From: Henningerozyma blattae CBS 6284
Lineage: Eukaryota > Ascomycota > Saccharomycetes > Saccharomycetales > Saccharomycetaceae
Reading direction: 5' to 3'
Length of the DNA stretch: 64,000 nucleotides
Assembly: GCF_000315915.1 (NCBI RefSeq)
Contig: NC_020185.1
Coordinates: forward strand, 1,178,001-1,242,000
The notes under the pieces were generated by a model. That model saw nothing but the letters and a program-made list of their open reading frames with translations. It was not told the DNA's origin and ran no database searches. Position numbers and translations under genes: made by a program. This document shows positions 54,169 to 62,727 of this stretch, one piece after another (position 1 is the stretch's first letter; each line of letters opens with the position of its first letter).

Positions 54169-54601
54169 ATAATTTAATTACAATTGGAATAAACAAACAT
54201 AACGTAACGTAATGAAAGATAATTTTTATTTTTTTCATTTTATATCATGAAATATCTCATTAAAAACAATCTGTTTTTTGTTTTTTTTTTAATGACTAGC
54301 ATATTACAATTAAAAATAATTATATAAGTTGTATAAAAATTCAATATAAATATAGAAATAAAATATTATAAATATTTTATTATTTTTTTTTCTTGTGTTT
54401 ATGTTTCTATTTGGAAATAAACAATTTACGCAAATATACGAAATTGCATTTTGAATCAATTCAATTGAAAAAAAAAAAAATTATTAATCTATAAAATATC
54501 ATTAATAAATAATAAAATACATCTATAAAAATGTATATAAAAAATTGTATATATATAAAAAAAATAAAAATTTGTATCATAAAGTTTCGTTATAAAGAAA
54601 G
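54169..54601. other. Convergent LRE1-APA1 spacer
   Basis: 433 bp, extremely AT-rich with many homopolymers and (TA)n. Two 3' ends converge here. Nothing else seen. Confidence 0.5.
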
Positions 54602-55564
54602 TTAATAATCATATTCGTCAGCTTTAACACCAGTGGTATTACCAAACCCACATTCTAATAATAAGTTATCAATGGTAGAAGGATCTTTCTTTAAAGTTTC
54701 AAAGATTTCTTCAGTTCTTACCAAAACCAAACCAGCATAACCAGTAGAATTGAAACCAACATCCATGGATTTAGCTTTAGTATTTGAACGAGGAACAATG
54801 GAGATCCATTTTTTAGTCAATAAGACGTTATAACTTCTATCAAGGTTTGGATTTTCAGAAGTCCAATCCAAGAAAAAAGTTAAAGCTCTTTGTAATAAAG
54901 AGAAATAAGACATGGCTAAAACATCTTCAGTGATTTCAGATTCATCATCTGGTAAAGGTAAAGAGAAATTAGCAAAAGCGACTTTATCATCTTGTAAAGG
55001 TTCAGTTTTTTGATTTGGAATGTAATGGTCAACATCTTTAGTCAATTTATCTTGCAAACCGAAATAATCTTGTGGTAATCTAATGATTTGTAAATGTTTA
55101 TGATCTTGAGAAGAACCAGAGGCATTACCAGAATTATAAAAAACCATATGTCTTTTATCATCATCATCAAGGGTTTTCAATAGATTGAATGAAGTCATTA
55201 AATCTGATGGGGTTAGAGTAGAAGTTTGTTTGGCAAATTCCTTGGTAACTAATAAAGCATGTTCTGGTACTAAAGGAAATTTGTTCAAGACCAATCTATA
55301 TTGACCATCTTGATTGACATCATCCAAAACAGTCAATTCTGGTTCTGGATTAGCAAATGGATCAACTTTATCTTCCATTGGTGTTTCGAAATCTCTTTCT
55401 GGTTTCGAAGCTAAATTTGGGGCATATCTGATGTAATATGGCATTTTAGTTTTGTCATCTTTGACTGTAGCAATGGTGGAATCGGTGAATTTCAAATGAT
55501 TATTTGAGATTGCTTCATTATATTTTGAAGTTAATAAAGTGGATAAATCAGCAGGAATTGGCAT
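54602..55564 (-). CDS. APA1: Diadenosine tetraphosphate phosphorylase Apa1/Apa2
   Basis: 320 residues against 321. The enzyme splits Ap4A with phosphate to ADP and ATP and belongs to the HIT/GalT superfamily. The active site is GNASGSSQDHKHLQIIRLPQ (about residues 147-166) with an HxHxQ core, the first His side acting with the nucleophilic histidine. Other conserved parts are FANPEPELTVL, LVLNKFPLVPEHALLVTKEF (about 108-127) and NVLLTKKWISIVPRS near 243. The C-terminal ECGFGNTTGVKADEYDY is typical. Order favours APA1 (YCL050C), but because the next genes match the sister region holding APA2 (YDR530C), the single copy here could be either. Confidence 0.95.
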   Translation of the reverse strand: MPIPADLSTLLTSKYNEAISNNHLKFTDSTIATVKDDKTKMPYYIRYAPNLASKPERDFETPMEDKVDPFANPEPELTVLDDVNQDGQYRLVLNKFPLVPEHALLVTKEFAKQTSTLTPSDLMTSFNLLKTLDDDDKRHMVFYNSGNASGSSQDHKHLQIIRLPQDYFGLQDKLTKDVDHYIPNQKTEPLQDDKVAFANFSLPLPDDESEITEDVLAMSYFSLLQRALTFFLDWTSENPNLDRSYNVLLTKKWISIVPRSNTKAKSMDVGFNSTGYAGLVLVRTEEIFETLKKDPSTIDNLLLECGFGNTTGVKADEYDY

Positions 55565-56128
55565 TGTAGATTATGGATGATTGTGTTGTGTATTTTTTTT
55601 ATTATTTTCAACCTACGAAGATTCAATGAAAAGTTTTTTTAATATAAAAAAATATATATATATATTAACTTTATAAATTCGAGAACTTTCTATTAGAAAA
55701 ACTGAAAACAAGTTAGCCAGTTCGAAACTCGAGCATTGCAATTACGAATTTGTTGAAAAAAAAAGAAGAAAAAAAAATACTTGATTGTAGTTTTCAGTTT
55801 CATTTTCGCATTCGATATAAAAATCGCATCTTAGAAAAAAAAAAAAGAAATTACAATACACTTTTTTTTTGGTAGATATACAATACACTTTTTTTTGATA
55901 GTACAATATCAAGAGCACAAAGAATTTTTGAATGTGAAGACACGTTGATATTCTTTACAACTCGCTATATAAATATTGCACAACTTAAGTTTGATAGAAC
56001 GATCGTTATAGCATTTTGCTGTATTGATATGCATTGCAAATTTGCTTTTGCAAGTTTGCCGATGTCATAATCTATTGAATGTGTCTCTGTGCAAAGAACT
56101 ACGATTCCAATTTGATAAAACCTTTTTT

Positions 56129-56179
56129 TTGACACACATCTCATTGCGATAGTTTTTATAGCAACGAGATGTGTGTCAA
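56129..56179. repeat. Long inverted repeat, 19-bp stem, 13-base loop
   Basis: TTGACACACATCTCATTGC (56129-56147) is the reverse complement of 56161-56179 at 18 of 19 positions, with a 13-base AT-rich loop. It lies between SNA2 and APA1, both on the minus strand, about 565 bp before APA1. The 55565-56438 spacer otherwise holds a direct repeat ACAATACACTTTTTTTT (about 55855 and 55880) and no gene. Confidence 0.93.
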
Positions 56180-56290
56180 TAATTCTCTACTTTCTATGTT
56201 TTATAGAAGGTAACTTTTATTTGTCCATCTGTTTTCTTTGCCTTACAATTTGTTTTTTCCAAATAAAACACTGACCGATTGGAATATATT

Positions 56291-56350
56291 AGATTAGATT
56301 AGATTAGATTAGATTAGATTAGATTAGATTAGATTAGATTAGATTAGATT
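56291..56350 (+). repeat. Pentanucleotide repeat (AGATT)12
   Basis: Twelve perfect copies of AGATT, a microsatellite about 90 bp beyond the SNA2 stop codon and so perhaps in its 3' region. Confidence 0.95.
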
Positions 56351-56438
56351 ATATCAGATTATATATATATGTATTAGCAAATATATAGCGTAGGATCTAG
56401 AGCATAAGACATGGGATGTGAGGCGTATAGCGCACTGG

Positions 56439-56690
56439 TTAAGCTAGTGAACCGTAAACTACTGGGTTACTGTTAGATTCTTCTAGTGGGTTTGTAGACA
56501 ATCTAATATGGTCAGTGTATGGATGCTTGGAAATCACATACAAAGCATGAATCAGCCCAGGGAAAAACCCTAGGAAGAACAATAACAGATTGATTACGAA
56601 ATCCTTGGAACGGATACCTCTCTTGAGCCATACAGCTACTGGAGGAACAAAAATTGCAATAAACACGAGAAACCAGTCATGAGCATGCAT
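56439..56690 (-). CDS. SNA2: Small PMP3-family membrane protein Sna2
   Basis: 83 residues from the ATG at 56690; an in-frame ATG at 56735 would add 15 residues, but the S. cerevisiae protein starts MHARDWFLV and this one MHAHDWFLV, so I prefer the inner start. UPF0057/PMP3 proteins are double-spanning hydrophobic proteins; S. cerevisiae Sna2 localises to vacuole and endosome. The two membrane segments are WFLVFIAIFVPPVAVWLKRG and FVINLLLFFLGFFPGLIHAL, the second running into YVISKHPY. The family PPxAVWLKRG signature is intact. The C-terminal VVYGSLA equals the tyrosine-based end of S. cerevisiae Sna2 (YGSLA). In S. cerevisiae it is YDR525W-A, near the sister locus of LRE1-APA1. Confidence 0.95.
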   Translation of the reverse strand: MHAHDWFLVFIAIFVPPVAVWLKRGIRSKDFVINLLLFFLGFFPGLIHALYVISKHPYTDHIRLSTNPLEESNSNPVVYGSLA

Positions 56691-58638
56691 CACGATATGA
56701 TCATTAATTATCTTTCTTAGATGTATGGCTTTCATGAGGGCAGGGTATGAGGAACAACAGTAAATTGGGCTGGTATTTATAAATTGACAAGATAAGTTGT
56801 ATTAAGGGGTATATGGTTGTAAGGGGGAATGTGAAGTAATTTGTAATTCTCTTGAGTCATGTGTTCCTATAGGTCAAAATACAATGGACATACATACTTG
56901 AAGGGATAGGATTAAAATTATCAATTCAAGAAGCTAAATTCATTATTGGCTACTAAAGTAACAATAATAACAACAACAACAACTGACAAACTATCTAAAA
57001 GGTAACACAGAAAAGGGAAATTACCCTATCGGAGTACCCTGCTGGCCATCCGGACACCCCTATCTATTTTTTTTTTTGCTTTCTTATTTCATTTCTTCTC
57101 TCAATTTAGTCTTTGCACCCGGACATCCCCTACCCGCCCCCTCTTTTCTTTTTCTCTTTGAAAATTTTACATTTTACATTTTTACATCTGTGTTACCCTG
57201 CTAGCACGTACACAGGTCATCACACTTCCGTTTTGGGCAACAAACATGGCGGACCGAATTTCCTCATTGGCAAATTCCAATTTAGCTGTCATTTTTAAGC
57301 GGTTGCCAGATATAGCTTGCCACATAATATATATATATATATATATATATGTAAATGCCACATATTACCATGTCCCAATACAGTAGGACCATTGTGGTGA
57401 ACACCACCCACTACCTGATACGGTAGTGCTAATTACACTCTACCGTTTGTAGAAAGTGCGGGGCCAATGTACCACTTCCTAAAACGGCCATGAGTCTAGG
57501 GCTATTAAGACTGGCCAGCCTTTTTCGCGTCTGCTACTTGCCTTTTTTGGCCAAGTCTCCCGACAGCACAGCCGCCTGTTCCGGCACATCCGGCCCGATC
57601 GGGCGATCACCAGCCGGGCCAGCAGTCTCCGTTACCGTATCAGGCAACGTCACTTCCCGGGTACCACAGAAACCTGCGCACCACCTACAACCAACAATCA
57701 AAGAAAAATCGCATTTCCAGATCTGGCACACGTCGATCAGCCATCGCCCAGGTCATTACTTCCGAATCAGGAAACCACCAGCATTAACAGATTAGAAGAA
57801 AATTACACAGAAAGAAAAAGAAAAGAAAAACTGCCAATGGGCCAATTAGAAAATGGTTCTCCGTGGCGTAAGCAGCTCTTACGCGAAAATAGAAAGGCGC
57901 TATAAATAGAGTCCCAATTTCCACTTCTCCTCAGAAACCACTGCAGCACGCGCCCACGCGCCCACGCGCGAGATTTTTCGCGGCGCGTTTCTGTGGTTTC
58001 CCGCATTTCCGAATCGGGCCACTACCTTTGTTTTACTGCGGAATGTAGAATAGAATGCTTCGCCTCCAAAAGAAATAAAAAAAAACCAGCCAGCAAAAAG
58101 AAAAATCAATAAGCCTTAGAAAACCCAAGAGAAAAGAGGAAGTGTCACAGATCGAGACAGATCGCAGGGCCAAATGACACTGGCAGATACTGCTACCAAA
58201 AACGGACAGATAATAGCTGTATCTGGTCTGGCTGCCTTTTCGCTTCGTGGGCACCGTTTCTTGTTTTATCTGTTGTGCTTCCTTTTTCCATCTCTATCTC
58301 CATCTCTATTTGTTGAATGTATGTATGTGTGTTTTCTATGTTAAATACAATTGCAATTTACTATCTGTGTAAATTGGAAATGCGAATGCATTTGCTATCG
58401 ACTCTATATCTTTATCTCGAACGTTGTTGTCTTTCTTTTTTTTTTTATTTTTATTTTTTATTTTTATTTTTAGCTTTATTTTTTTTTCTCTCTGTGAAAA
58501 TTCATATATAAAAGTGACACATTTTCTTTTTTTTTCTTTTTCTCTTGTTTGCTTCTACTTTCCTCTCTCACTATACAACAAACCAAACAATCTCTTTTGT
58601 CTGTTTCTTCATCTTCTCACTCACTTACACATATAATA
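56691..58638. promoter_or_regulatory. Long GC-richer spacer before the small wall protein
   Basis: 1.9 kb. CCGGACA motifs at 57050-57057 and 57119-57125 recall those upstream of 45435. Two adjacent inverted repeats occur: GTGGTG-AA-CACCAC (57394-57407) and CACTACC-TGATAC-GGTAGTG (57409-57428). (TA)n at about 57327-57350. ACGCGCCC repeats with three ACGCG cores (57948-57970) and TTTTCGCG (57975-57982) fit G1/S MCB/SCB-like sites. A plus-strand open frame 57490-57795 (101 codons, ATG start) lies here but its Pro/Ser/Arg-rich product matches nothing. The last 300 bp are pyrimidine-rich, as before highly expressed genes. Confidence 0.5.
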
Positions 58639-58881
58639 ATGCAATTCAAGAACGTCATCGCCTTCGTTGCCGCCATCGCTGCTGTTAACGCCGCTAACCG
58701 CACCTCTAACTCTACTGGTTCTTCCAACGGTACCGTTACTCCACCAGCTTCCAATGGTTCTTTCAACGGTTCCAGCTCTGCTGTCACCACCAAGGTTTCC
58801 ACTGGTGCCGCTCAAATTAACACCTTGAACGCTGGTGTCTTTGGTGCCGCTGCTGCTGCTGTTGTTGCTTTCGCTTTATAA
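58639..58881 (+). CDS. Small secreted GPI-type cell wall protein (YCL048W-A/YDR524C-B-like)
   Basis: 80 residues. MQFKNVIAFVAAIAAVNA is a strong signal peptide. The mature part is Asn/Ser/Thr/Gly-rich with five N-glycosylation sequons (NRT, NST, NGT, NGS, NGS) and ends with a Ser/Thr/Gly region and the hydrophobic GVFGAAAAAVVAFAL, the layout of a GPI-anchored precursor (attachment probably near the NAG or STGAA segment). Codons are the preferred yeast set, indicating high expression. The paralogue pair YCL048W-A/YDR524C-B of S. cerevisiae has the same size, layout and place (near APA1 and near SNA2). The start at 58639 was chosen because it begins the signal peptide; the upstream frame has no need of more residues. 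Function unknown. Confidence 0.85.
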   Translation: MQFKNVIAFVAAIAAVNAANRTSNSTGSSNGTVTPPASNGSFNGSSSAVTTKVSTGAAQINTLNAGVFGAAAAAVVAFAL

Positions 58882-59399
58882 GTTACCCTTTTAGAATTTA
58901 CCCTTTTCAAGTCATCTTATAAAAATAAACAAATATCCGTTATTATACCTACTTAATATTACAAAAAAAATATCTACAATGACAATATAATAATCCACCT
59001 AATATTGTTCATACATACAGAGCAAGCAATAAAACCCTTCAAGTGGCTTGTACCAACAGGCCCTTGCTTAATATAATATAATATATACTAGAGTTATTTT
59101 ATATAAATCGTTCCTATTTACTTAATTATTTTGTACCTTTACTTTTGTTTTTTCTTTCGTTGTGCTTTGTTTTGCTTTCGCATCTGTATTTTCATTTGCC
59201 CATTACTTTTCCCTTTTCGGCCTTTTGTTTCAAACTGAAATATATTGACTTACTCTTTTCGTCAATAAACATGGCGAAGCGAAAAAAAAAAAAGGTTTTG
59301 GATTTCTGGAAAAGAACATTTCATTTAGATTTATTATTTATTATATTCACTATTTAAATTCACTATTTGCATTCAATATCTATATATGCTGGCGAACAA
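58882..59399. other. Convergent spacer before the FKBP-like gene
   Basis: 518 bp, AT-rich, with pyrimidine-rich DNA near 59145-59230. No gene supported; a 70-codon plus-strand frame is basic and featureless. Confidence 0.5.
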
Positions 59400-59843
59400 C
59401 TAGGTTAAAACTTTCAACAATTTAATCTCAATAATTAAATCATGATTATTAGGTATATCAATATCTCTGACTTGTAACACTTTTTCAAACCTTGGTGATT
59501 CAGGGATATGTAATTGACGTACATCCCCACTGCACATCCCTATAAATGATTCTCGAATCTCCTTCTCAAGGGTATTGGCCACAGCCCCAAGATCTATCCT
59601 CAACGCTTCTTCACTCATCTTCTCAGTATCTAAGATCACTTCATGGTTCTGTCTAAATAAGATCCGGTGGTGTAATTCAACAATACTATTCTTATCAACT
59701 CTTTCTTCTTTCTTACATTTCCGACTAATTAAATCTTTCAAGTAACTTTTCTTGATCGGTTTATATTTATCTTTACCGAACTCTCTACCAAATATCAGTT
59801 CAAATCCATTTAGTAATAATAGTAAACAATAAACCAATCTCAT
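59400..59843 (-). CDS. Divergent secretory-pathway FKBP, active site lost
   Basis: 147 residues. A signal peptide (MRLVYCLLLLLNGFELIFG) is followed by a basic stretch and an FKBP-like domain from about residue 50. The most FKBP-like parts are FIGMCSGDVRQLHIPESPRF (about 101-120), parallel to GMCVGEKRKLQIPSSLAYG of S. cerevisiae Fpr2, and HDLIIEIKLLKV at the end, the last beta strand. The usual active-site residues are missing: VHYTG is replaced by ELHHRI, FDSS by LDTE, and the VIxGW tryptophan segment by LEKEIRES. Peptidyl-prolyl isomerase activity is therefore unlikely. Its place next to PDI1 parallels FPR2 (YDR519W) beside EUG1 (YDR518W), so it is probably an FPR2 orthologue or ohnologue that has diverged. 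No ER retention signal is seen at the C-terminus. Confidence 0.72.
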   Translation of the reverse strand: MRLVYCLLLLLNGFELIFGREFGKDKYKPIKKSYLKDLISRKCKKEERVDKNSIVELHHRILFRQNHEVILDTEKMSEEALRIDLGAVANTLEKEIRESFIGMCSGDVRQLHIPESPRFEKVLQVRDIDIPNNHDLIIEIKLLKVLT

Positions 59844-60820
59844 CTTGGATAACCCTTATAACGTTTATTATATTTTATTTTAGTTTTTTTTTTCGTTTTT
59901 CTTCCTCTTTCTCTATCAAGCTTGAAAAAAGAACTATACTACATATTTATATTTCTTTTAACATTCCAAGAATAGAATACGGATACTTCCCCAAACTTCC
60001 CACGTTACACTTTTCACCCTAGGTCGTAGTTACGCTGACCCTTCCTTTAACCCTTCGTTCGACTTTTTTTTAAATCACTCTATTTTTCTTTCCTTTTAAC
60101 CCCAAGAAATTTACGTTAATCTCGTATTACATAAATATTCTAAATATTCTTCCAATCATATTAAATAACATTAAACATTTACTATCCGAAACGGAGTAAT
60201 ATAAGGAAATCCATCCTAAAATATCAAAATATGTTTTAAATTAGTATCAATTTTCTTCAATATGGACAATCGTTTATAACTTTAAAGTTGTTAACAAGCC
60301 ATGCGTTTACAACTTGACAAGTTAACAAGTTTACATATCCAAAACTTGACAAATTAATCAATATACTATTCTTTCTGTTTAGCCATATTTAATTACCAAA
60401 TCAATATGCTATTGCTTTTGTTATTGCCTTTCTTAGCCTAACCGTTACTCTGACTTCGGATAAATTAATATAAATATTCTTACTCCGTTCTCTTCATTTT
60501 TACTATTTCATATAAAATATCGGCTTTGCTAAATGACGTATTACGATCGGAAAATCAAACTTTTAAATCTAAATTTAGTATTATTTGGTATAAATAAACA
60601 TCAGCTATACATATTCAAATATATATACATATATATATATATAAAATACTAATTAGCATATAAAAATATGCACGTTCTCCACTAGGTATCCGCGCTTCTT
60701 TTAATATTTTTTTTATTTTTTTCAATTTTGGAACCTTGTAGATTCTCTTTTATTTATGATATTATTATAACTATTATGATCATTGGTTGGGTTGATTACA
60801 ATTCATTATTAGATGGTTGA
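59844..60820. other. FKBP-like gene promoter and PDI1 3' spacer
   Basis: 977 bp, AT-rich, with (TA)n at 60621-60642. Next to the PDI1 stop codon is a partial direct duplication: GGTTGATTACAATTCAT occurs at 60789-60807 (within a slightly longer match) and again 25 bp on, covering the stop codon and last codons of PDI1. No other gene seen. Confidence 0.55.
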
Positions 60821-62473
60821 TTACAATTCATCATTTTCCAATTCATCTTCAACATCTTCATCATCGTTATCTAAATCTAAATCTAAAGCTTCTTCTTCTT
60901 CTTTGGCTTTAGCCTTTTCTTGTTCTTCTCTTAAACTTGTCAAAGCTTCATTACCATCAACGCTGTTTTTACCGTTTTCTTTAATGAAATTGATAAAAGT
61001 TTCTAAATCTCTAGCACCAGAGAATTCTACAGGTTCAGAATTCTTACCAGCTGGGTATAAGATAAGAGTTGGGTAACCTTCAATCTTGACACTAGCAACA
61101 TCGTTCAATTCACCATTCATTTCAGCAATGACAACTTTATCTTTTAATTTCTTGTCAGATGCATAAATATCAGCTAATTCTTGATAAACTGGAGCCATTC
61201 TCTTACAATGACCACACCATGGAGCATAGTATTTAACCAAGACATCCTTGGAAGAATCATTAACAATTTCATCATGGTTCTTGGCAACAATCTTAATAAC
61301 AGGAGAATCTTGAGTTTCTGGGATTTCTTCGGATTTGACAATTGGTTCAGCGCTACCTTTCAAAACATCTTTAACTAATTTGGATAATTCCTTTTCAGTG
61401 AATTGAGCAGGTTCTTTAATTTTTTCAAATTCTTCTTCAGATAATTGTGGTAACCCATATTTCAAATTGGCTTCGAAATCTTGGATGGCAAATGCTGGGA
61501 ATTGTTGTTTCATGTTCAAGTTTTCAGCAAATCTACCATATCTCTTGGAATCCAAATGGACGAAATTCATCTTACCACGGTTAGCTTTGGAAATCTTGGT
61601 CATGATTGGAATATATTGTTGTAATTCTTCTTCATCGTTATAGAATAAGTAGGCTAATGGGATACCAGCTTCAAAGAAAGATTTGTAGTTGTCACCGTTT
61701 AAATCGGTGAAATATGGAACAGCTTCAGCTTTAATCCAATTAGAAGTGATTTCTTCATCTTTAACTAATTTCTTGAAATCACCATCGAATTCGATTTTTT
61801 CGAATTTTTCTAAAATATCTTCAGTATCTTTGGTAATAGCTTGATCCTTTGGTAAATATAAAGTTAACTTGGATTTAGCTTTGGAATCTGGAAAGGAGAT
61901 AAAAGTGTAATCCATACTTAAACCCTTGGCAACGCTGTAGAAAGTTTCATTATAACCTTCAACACCGGAATCGACAATAACCGGTGCGACGGTTTCATTC
62001 AAAGCAGCCAATAATTCATCTTGAGTACTCAAGACTTGAACAGGTGGCAAAGAGTTTTTCACCATGAATTTGACAATAGCACCTGCAGATCTTTGACCTT
62101 CATAATCGGTTGGATGGGTGACATTACCATCTTTGAAAACTTTAATGGTTGGATAACCTCTGATACCATGTTCCAAACATAATTCATCATTTTCAGTACA
62201 ATCAACTTGAGCCAATGGGATGTTTCTAGATTCCAATTGAGCAGCAGCATCCACGTATTGTGGAGCCAAGTTCTTACAATGACCACACCATGGGGCAAAA
62301 AATTCAGCCATGACTAATGGGTTTTCCTTGATAAATTCATTGAAAGTTTCAGCGTTTAACTTGACAACAGAAGAATCTTCTGGAGCAGTGGCTTCACCCC
62401 CTTGAGCTTGAACAGAAAGGGCTTGAACCAACAAAGTAGCTAGAGAAAATAAAGCTTTCTTACTTAATTGCAT
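60821..62473 (-). CDS. PDI1: Protein disulfide isomerase Pdi1
   Basis: 550 residues against 522. The essential ER oxidoreductase forms and rearranges disulfides. A signal peptide (1-23, ending SVQA) precedes the a domain with APWCGHCKNLAP (Cys63-Cys66), the b and b' domains (about 140-365), and the a' domain with APWCGHCKRMAP (Cys420-Cys423), followed by an acidic c tail rich in Asp/Glu. Both CGHC sites are intact. The four last residues are NDEL, not the HDEL of S. cerevisiae. Several N-glycosylation sequons (NVT, NET) occur as in the S. cerevisiae protein. It corresponds to PDI1 (YCL043C); EUG1 is the ohnologue, but Eug1 has CLHS/CIHS-type sites, unlike this protein. Confidence 0.97.
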   Translation of the reverse strand: MQLSKKALFSLATLLVQALSVQAQGGEATAPEDSSVVKLNAETFNEFIKENPLVMAEFFAPWCGHCKNLAPQYVDAAAQLESRNIPLAQVDCTENDELCLEHGIRGYPTIKVFKDGNVTHPTDYEGQRSAGAIVKFMVKNSLPPVQVLSTQDELLAALNETVAPVIVDSGVEGYNETFYSVAKGLSMDYTFISFPDSKAKSKLTLYLPKDQAITKDTEDILEKFEKIEFDGDFKKLVKDEEITSNWIKAEAVPYFTDLNGDNYKSFFEAGIPLAYLFYNDEEELQQYIPIMTKISKANRGKMNFVHLDSKRYGRFAENLNMKQQFPAFAIQDFEANLKYGLPQLSEEEFEKIKEPAQFTEKELSKLVKDVLKGSAEPIVKSEEIPETQDSPVIKIVAKNHDEIVNDSSKDVLVKYYAPWCGHCKRMAPVYQELADIYASDKKLKDKVVIAEMNGELNDVASVKIEGYPTLILYPAGKNSEPVEFSGARDLETFINFIKENGKNSVDGNEALTSLREEQEKAKAKEEEEALDLDLDNDDEDVEDELENDEL

Positions 62474-62696
62474 TTTGTATATTGTAGATTTATTATGTTT
62501 CTGTTGTTGTTTAGATGTGATCTATAATAAAAGTAACTCGTACTGATATTGATTTTCCTTCCCTTGCTTTTCTATTTGTTTATTTTTTTTTTTTAAATTA
62601 TTTTCTTAAAAAAAAACACGTAAAAAGAATCGCCAATAGATTAGATTAGATACGATATGATTTAATCTTGATTTATAATACTTAAAAAAAAAGATG

Positions 62697-62727
<31 letters not shown>

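Noticed and set aside
56421..56500. tRNA-like A box (TAGCGCACTGGTTAAGC) near the SNA2 3' end
   Set aside because: No matching B box (GGTTCRANYC) or acceptor stem downstream, and it overlaps the SNA2 coding end.
57490..57795. 101-codon plus-strand open frame in the GC-rich spacer
   Set aside because: Product is Pro/Ser/Arg-rich without known features, and another frame is open on the opposite strand, as expected in GC-rich DNA.
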